Positions 1 through 4,798 of a stretch of DNA of 5,085 nucleotides are shown here, in pieces. Position numbers and translations under genes: made by a program. The DNA comes from DATKYV01 sp035528275 (GTDB taxonomy: Bacteria; Acidobacteriota; Terriglobia; UBA7540): contig DATKYV010000329.1 in assembly GCA_035528275.1 (NCBI GenBank), positions 1 through 5,085 on the forward strand. The letters are read 5' to 3'. Position 1 is the stretch's first letter. Each line of letters opens with the position of its first letter. Below the pieces are notes generated by a model. It did not search any database and had not been told where the DNA came from. It worked only from the letters and a program-made list of their open reading frames with translations.

Positions 1-726
1 GGAAAATCCACCTATCTACGCCAAGCGGCGCTCATCGCCCTGATGGCGCAAATGGGCAGCTACGTGCCGGCGGAGCGCGCGTCGCTGCCCATCTTCGACC
101 GCATCTTCACCCGCATCGGCGCCTCCGACAACCTGGCGCGCGGGCGCTCCACCTTTATGGTGGAGATGACGGAGGTGGCGAGCATCCTGAACACCGCCAC
201 GCCGCGCAGCCTGGTGCTGCTCGATGAGGTGGGGCGCGGGACAGCGACGTTTGACGGCCTGGCCATCGCCTGGGCGGTGGTCGAACACCTGCAAACCCAC
301 GCGCCGGCGAAAACGCTCTTCGCCACGCACTATCATGAGCTCACCGAGCTGGCCGACCTGCTGCCCGGCGTGCGCAACTATCACGTCTCGGTGAAGGAAT
401 CGGGCTCGAACATCGTTTTCCTTCGTAAGGTCGAACCCGGCAGCGCCGACAAGAGTTACGGGATCGAAGTAGCGCGGCTGGCGGGACTTCCCTCGAGCGT
501 CATCGAGCGGGCGCGGGAAATCCTCACCCGCCACGAGCAGAGCGAGCACACCCTGAGCGAGCGACTGGCGTCGAGCGCACCGCGGCAGGACGCCGTGCAG
601 TTGACCATCTTCACCCCACTCAACGCCGAGGTCGTGCGCGCCATCGAGAACGCCGACCTCGATAACCTGAAACCGCTCGAGGCGCTGAACTTGCTCGCCG
701 AGCTCAAGAAACAAATTCAATCATGA
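1..726 (+). CDS. mutS: DNA mismatch repair protein MutS, C-terminal part (5' end outside window)
   Basis: This is the ATPase and C-terminal part of MutS, the cytoplasmic dimer that recognises mismatches and recruits MutL. The reading frame is open from base 1, and 241 residues are visible. The window begins inside the Walker A loop (GKST at visible residues 1-4). It continues with the MutS signature DN..RG.STFMVEM (43-56), Walker B DEVGRGT (75-81) and the THYHEL switch (109-114). Next comes the helical segment YGIEVARLAGLP and a C-terminal tail ending PLEALNLLAELK, which is typical of MutS1 rather than MutS2. No Smr nuclease domain follows. A QLTIF pentapeptide at nt 598-612 resembles a beta-clamp binding motif. 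MutS is usually about 850-870 aa, so roughly 620 residues lie upstream. The TGA stop overlaps the next start as ATGA, which suggests coupled translation. Confidence 0.97.
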   Translation, partial: GKSTYLRQAALIALMAQMGSYVPAERASLPIFDRIFTRIGASDNLARGRSTFMVEMTEVASILNTATPRSLVLLDEVGRGTATFDGLAIAWAVVEHLQTHAPAKTLFATHYHELTELADLLPGVRNYHVSVKESGSNIVFLRKVEPGSADKSYGIEVARLAGLPSSVIERAREILTRHEQSEHTLSERLASSAPRQDAVQLTIFTPLNAEVVRAIENADLDNLKPLEALNLLAELKKQIQS

Positions 727-1802
727 GCGCAAACCGCGCAGAAGCCATCGGCCGATTCCTGCTCCTGGAAATCGAGGATGAGCGCTGGAACGCATCACTC
801 GAACGCCGGCTCCGCGCCCTTCGCCCCGGGGGAATCCTGCTTTCCGCGCGAAGCCTGCGCACGCCGGAAACGACCGCCGAGCTGCTTGCGAAAATTGCCG
901 CCGTGTTGCCTGAGCCGCCGCTTCTCGCCATCGAGGAAGAGGGTGGAAGAGTTGATCCGCTGCGGGCGTTTTTCGCGCCTTTGCCTTCGCCCCGCGCCGC
1001 AGCCGGGAAGGGCCTGAAGGCCGTGGCCCGCGCCGGAGAGCTCACCGGCGCCGCCTTGAAACTTCTGGGCTTCAATACGGTTCTCGCGCCGCTTCTTGAC
1101 GTCGCGCCGCCCGGCTCTGAGGACACGCGCACGTTCAGCCCCGACCCCCAGGTGGTTGCCGCTTGCGGCAAAGCGTATCTCGACGGGCTCGAACGCCATA
1201 AAATCCTCGCGTGCGTGAAATTCTTTCCAGGCCTCGGCAGCGCGGTGGTTGACGGCCAATCCGCAATGCCGCTCGTCGGTAAGACAATGGCGAAGCTCTG
1301 GCGGGAAGACCTAGTTCCCTATCGCGCGCTTCACAATCGCCTGCCCCTGGTTATGGTCGGCCACGGCGCGTACAAAGCCTACGACTTCGATTTGCCGCGC
1401 CCCGCCACGCTTTCCTCGAGCGTTGTCGAGGGCCTGCTGCGGGTGAAACTCGGATATCGTGGGGTGGCGGTGGCGGACGATCTCACTTCCGAGGCGATTC
1501 GCCGAACAGTAGACGCGCAAGAGGCCGCGGTGAAATCACTCAACGCGGGTTGCGACCTGCTGCGGGTCGACGGCTCAAAGGAGAAAACCGCCGCCGCGGT
1601 ACTGGATGGGCTGAAACGCGGCCTGGAAACCGGTAAGATTACTGCCGCGCGGGCAAAAGAAGCTGCGGCGCGGTTGCAGCGGATCCGGAAGGTTTTCGTG
1701 CCGACGCGCGCAAAATTCCCACATCGGGACTTCGACCGGCTGGCCTGCGAATTCGAGAAATTCGCCGGGGAGTTCCGGTCCCAGGGGGAGAAGATTGCCT
1801 AG
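723..1802 (+). CDS. Divergent NagZ-like glycoside hydrolase family 3 protein with altered active site
   Basis: This 359-aa single-domain GH3 barrel resembles NagZ (about 340 aa in E. coli), the cytoplasmic beta-N-acetylglucosaminidase that cuts GlcNAc-anhMurNAc during cell-wall recycling. No signal peptide is seen. Family landmarks in order are GGILLSARSL (36-45), IEEEGGRV (70-77, usually IDQEGGRV), LAPLLDV (121-127), TRTFSPDP (135-142), VKFFPGLGSAVVDGQ (165-179), MVGHGAY (211-217) and VAVADDL (248-254), which carries the presumed nucleophile D252. In NagZ the fifth motif reads KH(F/I)PG(H/L)G....D(S/T)H, and its final Asp-His dyad is the acid/base. Here the first His is F167 and the dyad His is Q179, while D177 remains. 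The GlcNAc-contacting Asp of IDQEGG is E71, and the Arg of GRVxR is P79. The fold is clear but normal NagZ activity is doubtful. The start forms an ATGA overlap with mutS with no strong ribosome site, so coupling is likely. The direct neighbour anmK supports a role in muropeptide metabolism. Confidence 0.85.
   Translation: MSANRAEAIGRFLLLEIEDERWNASLERRLRALRPGGILLSARSLRTPETTAELLAKIAAVLPEPPLLAIEEEGGRVDPLRAFFAPLPSPRAAAGKGLKAVARAGELTGAALKLLGFNTVLAPLLDVAPPGSEDTRTFSPDPQVVAACGKAYLDGLERHKILACVKFFPGLGSAVVDGQSAMPLVGKTMAKLWREDLVPYRALHNRLPLVMVGHGAYKAYDFDLPRPATLSSSVVEGLLRVKLGYRGVAVADDLTSEAIRRTVDAQEAAVKSLNAGCDLLRVDGSKEKTAAAVLDGLKRGLETGKITAARAKEAAARLQRIRKVFVPTRAKFPHRDFDRLACEFEKFAGEFRSQGEKIA
1783..1797 (+). 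promoter_or_regulatory. Ribosome binding site and TTG start of anmK
   Basis: AGGGGGAG at 1783-1790 lies four bases before the TTG at 1795-1797, inside the last codons of the preceding gene. The purine-rich site and the conserved N-terminal spacing to the GTSMDG motif decide in favour of this non-ATG start. No in-frame ATG or GTG lies in a suitable place upstream. Confidence 0.7.
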
Positions 1803-3012
1803 AAGCACCAGTCGCCAACAACGCCTTGCCGTGGGGCTGATGTCCGGGACTTCGATGGACGGCGTGGACGCGGCTCTCGTCCGTCTGAGTGGTGCGCCAG
1901 AAAAGCCTCGTGTTCGCCTGCTCGCCTTTACCACGCTTCCCTACTCGAAAATGGTGAGGGGAAGAATCCTGCGCGTCGCGGCCGGTGAAGGGGTAGGTGC
2001 GGGAGAAATCAGTCAACTCAACTTTCTGCTCGGCGAGTTGTTCGCCGAAGCAGCGCTCAAAGTCTGCCGGCGGGGCAAGGTTTCTCCGTCGCAGCTTTCT
2101 GTGATCGGCTCGCACGGCCAGACCATCTATCATCAGGGCGCGCCGAAGCCGGAGGGCGGACGGCAGGTGGCGAGCACATTTCAAATCGCCGAGCCGGCGG
2201 TGATTGCGGCGCGGACCGGCGCGACCGTCGTCGCCGACTTTCGCACTGCGGACATGGCCGCGGGCGGGCAAGGCGCGCCGCTCGTGCCCATGCTGGACTA
2301 CCTGCTGCTCAATGATTCAAGTCAGGGAACCGTGGCGCTGAACATCGGCGGCATTGCCAACGTGACGGTCATTCCCGCAGGGGCGAAACCCCGTGACGTC
2401 CTGGGCTTTGATACCGGACCGGGTAACATGGTCATCGACGCGCTGGTGCGCCACTTCACTAAGGACCGGGAATCCTACGACGCCGGGGGACGCGTCGGCT
2501 TATTGGGCAAGATCATCGAGCCCATTCTCTCCGATGCCCTGAGCCACCCGTTCTTCGCACAAAAGCCTCCCAAAAGCGCCGGGAGGGAGCAGTTCGGCGA
2601 GGCGTTCGTGAGGGAGTATTTTCTGGCCCGCCGTCGCTCCCGATTCGAGGACGCGTTGCGCACGGCGACGGAACTCACCGCCCGCTCGATCGCCGATGCC
2701 CTCGACCGCTTTGTTTTCCCGCGCGCCAAGGTCCAGCGGTTGATTGTCTCCGGCGGCGGAGCTCACAACCGGGTGCTTGTCAAACGCCTCCGCGAACTGC
2801 TCCCCGAGCTTACCGTGAACCTCTCCGACCGCTACGGGCTTCCCGTGGACGCCAAGGAGGCGATCGCCTTCGCGGTGCTCGCGGACCGCACCCTGCAAGG
2901 ACTTCCGGGAAATCTCCCGACGGTCACGGGGGCGCGAGAACCGGCGGTCCTGGGCAAGATCGTCAAGCCTCAAAGTCAAAAGGCGGGGGAAGGAAGGCGC
3001 GCAAGTCGATAG
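1795..3012 (+). CDS. anmK: Anhydro-N-acetylmuramic acid kinase AnmK
   Basis: AnmK opens the 1,6-anhydro ring of anhMurNAc and phosphorylates it with ATP to give MurNAc-6-phosphate, a cytoplasmic step of peptidoglycan recycling. The 405-aa product carries the family motifs in order: VGLMSGTSMDGVDAAL (13-28), SHGQT (106-110), ADFR (147-150), GGQGAP (157-162), NIGGIAN (183-189), FDTGPGN (205-211, which holds the expected catalytic-base Asp), PPKSAGREQF (258-267), SGGGAHN (319-325) and TVTGA (376-380). These look intact. E. coli AnmK is 369 aa; the excess is spread through the protein plus a basic tail (about residues 390-405). The TTG start leaves 12 residues before the first strand, as in known AnmK proteins, and the next in-frame start (GTG at 1831) would cut into that strand. 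The gene overlaps the NagZ-like gene by 8 bp. A MurQ etherase, the next enzyme of the pathway, is not in the window. Confidence 0.95.
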   Translation: MPRSTSRQQRLAVGLMSGTSMDGVDAALVRLSGAPEKPRVRLLAFTTLPYSKMVRGRILRVAAGEGVGAGEISQLNFLLGELFAEAALKVCRRGKVSPSQLSVIGSHGQTIYHQGAPKPEGGRQVASTFQIAEPAVIAARTGATVVADFRTADMAAGGQGAPLVPMLDYLLLNDSSQGTVALNIGGIANVTVIPAGAKPRDVLGFDTGPGNMVIDALVRHFTKDRESYDAGGRVGLLGKIIEPILSDALSHPFFAQKPPKSAGREQFGEAFVREYFLARRRSRFEDALRTATELTARSIADALDRFVFPRAKVQRLIVSGGGAHNRVLVKRLRELLPELTVNLSDRYGLPVDAKEAIAFAVLADRTLQGLPGNLPTVTGAREPAVLGKIVKPQSQKAGEGRRASR

Positions 3013-3021
3013 GCGGCGAGA
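3013..3021. other. Nine-base convergent junction between anmK and the DUF218 gene
   Basis: The anmK stop (TAG, 3010-3012) and the minus-strand stop of the DUF218 gene (complement of 3022-3024) face each other across only nine bases. I see no GC-rich hairpin followed by a T run here on either strand. Termination must occur inside the opposing gene, depend on Rho, or allow overlapping transcripts. Confidence 0.8.
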
Positions 3022-3627
3022 TCACCCGCGAATCCCCACGTACCACAGCGTATTGATCAAAGTTTCGCGCAAGGAATGAAGCGGGCGCAGGGTAGGGTCG
3101 GCCTCGATGGGGCTGGCCGGAGCGGGAGAGCCGTACGCGGTAATCCCCTGGGAAGAAAACATCAATTTGACGCGGTAGAGGTGGAAGCCGTCGCTGACCG
3201 CGAGGCAGGTCTTGGCGCCCCGCCGGCGAAGCATCTGCGCGACCGCCTGGACGCTCTGGTACGTGGTTTCACTCCGTTCTTCGGAGAGGATCTTCTCCGC
3301 CGCCACGCCTTGCTGGATGAGGTAATCGCGCCCCACACCCGCTTCGGTAAACTTCGGATCGCCTCCGCTGCCCCCCGTGGTGATGACCACCGGAGCCAGC
3401 CCGCGGTCTTCAAGATCGATGGCGTGGTCGAGGCGGGCTTTGAAGACAGGAGAGGGCGTGCCGTTGTATTGCGCCGCGCCGAAAACCACAATGGCGTCGG
3501 CGGGCCGGGCTTCGTCGGTGGCCGCCTGTTCGCGGATGGCGTGGTAGAGAGACCGCTCGGCGAGGGCTGCGGCCACCAGCAGAACGAGTCCCAGGAGAAA
3601 CAAAAAACGGAGTCGTGGGGGGCTCAG
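3022..3627 (-). CDS. YdcF/SanA-like DUF218 family protein with N-terminal membrane anchor
   Basis: This is a DUF218 (YdcF/SanA-like) protein. Family members are mostly uncharacterised; some have been linked to envelope integrity, and YdcF binds S-adenosylmethionine in vitro. With the CTG start at 3627 it has 201 residues. SPPRLR forms a positively charged head, a hydrophobic helix follows (about 8-23), and then the domain. Domain motifs are DAIVVFGAAQYNG (44-56), ITTGGSG (82-88), GRDYLIQQGV (99-108), SEERSETTYQS (115-125) and SDGFHLYRVKLM (145-156). The body therefore probably sits outside the membrane. The frame has no ATG, and opens just after a TGA at 3652-3654. A TTG at 3603 (193 aa) is the conventional choice, but it lacks a ribosome site and removes the Arg-rich head. 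CTG at 3627-3625 overlaps the tsaC stop as CTGA and has AAGGAG eight bases upstream. Co-transcription with tsaC is likely. Family call is strong, exact start moderate. Confidence 0.88.
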   Translation of the reverse strand: MSPPRLRFLFLLGLVLLVAAALAERSLYHAIREQAATDEARPADAIVVFGAAQYNGTPSPVFKARLDHAIDLEDRGLAPVVITTGGSGGDPKFTEAGVGRDYLIQQGVAAEKILSEERSETTYQSVQAVAQMLRRRGAKTCLAVSDGFHLYRVKLMFSSQGITAYGSPAPASPIEADPTLRPLHSLRETLINTLWYVGIRG

Positions 3628-4253
3628 CCGAAAAACTCCTTCAGTTCGGTCTCAGGAATGCTGCCCGGCCGGAGGATGCGGCCGCGCCCACCCTCCAGCA
3701 CCACCACGGTCGAGGCCAGCTCTCCCGGCGTCGGCCCGCCGTCGAGGATGAGCTGCACGGCATCCCCAATCTGGCAAGCCACTTCATCGGCGGTGGAGCA
3801 GGAAGGGTGCTTGGTGAAGTTGGCGCTGGTCCCGGTGAGAGGGCGATCGCAGGCGGCGATCAGCGCCACGGCCAGCGGCGCCTTCGGCCACCGCACGCCC
3901 ACCCTTCCGGTGTTGCCCGTTACCTTCAGCGGGATGCGACGCGTGGCCGCCACTACGATGGTCAGCGGTCCCGGCCAGAATTTTTCCGCAAGCCTGAAAA
4001 ACACCTCGGGTGGGTTGTGGACAAGATCCGCAGCTTGATCGATGGAACTCACAAGGAGAGGCAGAGGCCGGTCGGTGGTGCGGCCCTTGATCCTGTAAAC
4101 CTCGCTCACCGCCGCGAGGTTGAAAGGGTCCGCCGCCAGGCCGTAGAAGGTGTCGGTGGGAATCGCCACGACCTTTCCGGCCAGGATCATGCGGGTCGAA
4201 TATTCCAGGACGTATTCGAGCCGCCGGTCTGCTACCTTGAGGATTTCGGCCAT
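3624..4253 (-). CDS. tsaC: L-threonylcarbamoyladenylate synthase (TsaC/YrdC/Sua5 family)
   Basis: This enzyme makes threonylcarbamoyl-AMP from threonine, bicarbonate and ATP, the first step of the t6A37 modification of ANN-decoding tRNAs; TsaB, TsaD and TsaE finish the job elsewhere. The 209-aa product is a single YrdC domain, close to E. coli TsaC (190 aa), without the extra C-terminal domain of Sua5. Motifs are IPTDTFYGLA (31-40), YRIKGR..DRPLP (53-65, with K56 and R58), FWPGPLT (92-98), VGVRWP (118-123), GTSAN (141-145), DGG (171-173), STVV (181-184) and RPGSI (195-199). The ATG at 4253 is preferred. An ATG at 4304 would add 17 low-complexity residues and lies upstream of the start site implied by the predicted promoter. 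The ribosome site is weak (TGGCGG). The gene heads a minus-strand unit with the DUF218 gene and is divergent from rpsU. Confidence 0.93.
   Translation of the reverse strand: MAEILKVADRRLEYVLEYSTRMILAGKVVAIPTDTFYGLAADPFNLAAVSEVYRIKGRTTDRPLPLLVSSIDQAADLVHNPPEVFFRLAEKFWPGPLTIVVAATRRIPLKVTGNTGRVGVRWPKAPLAVALIAACDRPLTGTSANFTKHPSCSTADEVACQIGDAVQLILDGGPTPGELASTVVVLEGGRGRILRPGSIPETELKEFFG
3625..3641 (-). promoter_or_regulatory. Ribosome binding site and probable CTG start of the DUF218 gene
   Basis: On the minus strand AAGGAG (3641-3636) stands eight bases before CTG (3627-3625), whose last two bases are the first two of the tsaC TGA stop. The CTGA arrangement copies the common ATGA overlap. The competing TTG at 3603-3601 is preceded by a C-rich stretch with no Shine-Dalgarno match. 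Confidence 0.5.
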
Positions 4254-4294
4254 GAAACCGCCACGTGAGGAGGTGTTTGCGCAGCGCGAGGCTG

Positions 4295-4323
4295 ACCGTA
4301 GCATAAGGACCGAAGCGGGTCAA
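4295..4323 (-). promoter_or_regulatory. Predicted sigma70-type promoter of the tsaC-DUF218 unit
   Basis: On the minus strand TTGACC (4323-4318) is followed after 17 bases by TACGGT (4300-4295), with an extended -10 TGC directly before it. The -35 is one base from consensus; the -10 matches weakly (T, A and final T) but the TGn extension compensates. Transcription would begin near 4288, giving a leader of about 35 bases before the ATG at 4253. Confidence 0.55.
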
Positions 4324-4403
4324 GTTGCGGTGGTGTTGCGTCCTTCCCCTCCCGCCCCGCTTGGCGCCGGTCCGAGCCCCTCCGCCGTCCGGCAAATTTG
4401 CGC

Positions 4404-4433
4404 TTGACTTGCGTAAAACGGATGGGTGACAAT
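4404..4433 (+). promoter_or_regulatory. Predicted sigma70-type promoter of rpsU
   Basis: TTGACT (4404-4409, five of six consensus bases) is separated by 18 bases from GACAAT (4428-4433, four of six, including the key A and final T). The local sequence turns AT-richer after a GC-rich stretch. The expected start near 4440 gives a leader of about 55 bases before the rpsU TTG codon. Confidence 0.65.
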
Positions 4434-4463
4434 CCCTCCACATCACTGCAGGTGAGCATTCAT

Positions 4464-4497
4464 ATTTCTTCAAGGAAATGGGGGTGTTGAAATTTTG
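4464..4497 (+). promoter_or_regulatory. rpsU leader: weak hairpin, ribosome binding site and TTG start
   Basis: GGGGGTG (4480-4486) lies eight bases before the TTG at 4495-4497 and serves as the ribosome site. Just upstream ATTTC (4464-4468) can pair with GAAAT (4475-4479), with one extra wobble pair, forming a small weak stem directly next to it. The conserved MAEVRLQEG start of bS21 fixes the TTG; no in-frame ATG or GTG lies upstream in the leader. Confidence 0.6.
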
Positions 4498-4692
4498 GCT
4501 GAAGTACGACTTCAGGAAGGCGAGTCTCTAGAGAGCGCGCTTCGACGATTCAAGCGTAAAGTTCAACAGGAAGACATCATCAAGGAGATCAAGAAACACT
4601 CCTTCTACCTGAAACCCGGGGAGAAACGCCGAGTCAAGGAAGCTTTGGCTCGAAAACGAAGCCGCAAGAAGGCCAGACACGACCAGGATTAA
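4495..4692 (+). CDS. rpsU: Small ribosomal subunit protein bS21
   Basis: bS21 is a small, very basic 30S protein near the 3' end of 16S rRNA that helps initiation on natural mRNAs. The 65-aa product begins MAEVRLQEGESLESALRRFKRKV, continues with the family block IIKEIKKHSFYLKPGEKRR (28-46), and ends in a Lys/Arg-rich tail (47-62). E. coli bS21 has 71 residues, so this is full length. It starts at TTG with a good G-rich ribosome site, in its own transcription unit with a credible sigma70-type promoter. A perfect inverted repeat spans codons 2-7. Base composition is more AT-rich than in mutS-anmK, with many AAG/AAA and GAA codons, as expected of a Lys-rich protein rather than a mark of transfer. 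A strong hairpin follows the stop. Confidence 0.95.
   Translation: MAEVRLQEGESLESALRRFKRKVQQEDIIKEIKKHSFYLKPGEKRRVKEALARKRSRKKARHDQD
4499..4515 (+). repeat. Perfect inverted repeat just after the rpsU start codon
   Basis: CTGAAGT (4499-4505) and ACTTCAG (4509-4515) are exact reverse complements with ACG between them. In the mRNA they would form a 6-7 bp stem starting one base after the TTG codon, within the ribosome footprint. They encode the conserved AEVRLQ residues, so the repeat may be a by-product of coding, or a translational control element. Confidence 0.6.
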
Positions 4693-4711
4693 ACCTCCCG
4701 GGATTACCCGC

Positions 4712-4745
4712 GGTGGAAACTCGGGAGCACTCCCGGGTTTCCACC
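4712..4745 (+). terminator. Strong 16-bp hairpin downstream of rpsU, terminator-like but without a T run
   Basis: GGTGGAAACTCGGGAG (4712-4727) pairs with CTCCCGGGTTTCCACC (4730-4745) over 16 positions with one T-G wobble; the two-base gap means the innermost pair or two open to make the loop. It begins 19 bases after the rpsU stop. The following bases are CAACCGCTACACC, with no T run, so classic intrinsic termination is uncertain. It could protect the 3' end of rpsU mRNA from exonucleases, partially attenuate transcription into the next gene, or act as a processing site. Confidence 0.65.
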
Positions 4746-4782
4746 CAACCGCTACACCGGGCAGGGGGGACCTGATCGGACC

Positions 4783-4798
4783 AAGGGAGCCAGGCATG
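4783..4798 (+). promoter_or_regulatory. Ribosome binding site of the zinc-ribbon gene
   Basis: AAGGGAG (4783-4789) lies six bases before the ATG at 4796-4798, an ideal arrangement that supports this as the true start. I see no convincing promoter between the rpsU stop and this gene, so expression probably comes by read-through from rpsU. Confidence 0.75.

Larger units (their letters stand above)
4254..4494. other. Divergent intergenic region between tsaC and rpsU
   Basis: This 241-base gap contains both predicted promoters, set back to back with about 80 bases between their -35 boxes. The middle (about 4337-4390) is rich in C and T on the plus strand with several CTCC and CCGCC runs and a GGCGCC palindrome, but I see no clear repeat or operator. 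No gene is supported here: frames crossing it are short and unlike known proteins. Confidence 0.7.

Noticed and set aside
16..720. Minus-strand frame of 234 codons opposite mutS
   Set aside because: The mutS frame contains Walker B and signature motifs. The opposing product is rich in Arg, Gly and His with no family resemblance.
1639..2271. Minus-strand frame of 210 codons across the NagZ-like/anmK junction
   Set aside because: It overlaps two genes with strong family motifs, and its translation looks like antisense noise.
3076..4038. Long open plus-strand frame of 320 codons
   Set aside because: It lies opposite the DUF218 and tsaC genes, whose minus-strand products carry clear family motifs. 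Its own translation is Arg/Gly/Ala-rich without recognisable domains, as expected for a shadow frame in GC-rich DNA.
4254..4304. Upstream ATG (4304) as the start of tsaC
   Set aside because: It adds residues unlike YrdC proteins, and the ATG overlaps the predicted promoter between the -35 and -10, upstream of the likely transcription start.
4478..4531. Small out-of-frame reading frame (ATG at 4478, about 17 codons) overlapping the rpsU start
   Set aside because: The purine-rich AAGGAA ends too close to this ATG to act as its ribosome site, and the frame has no conserved features. A regulatory leader peptide cannot be excluded but is not supported.
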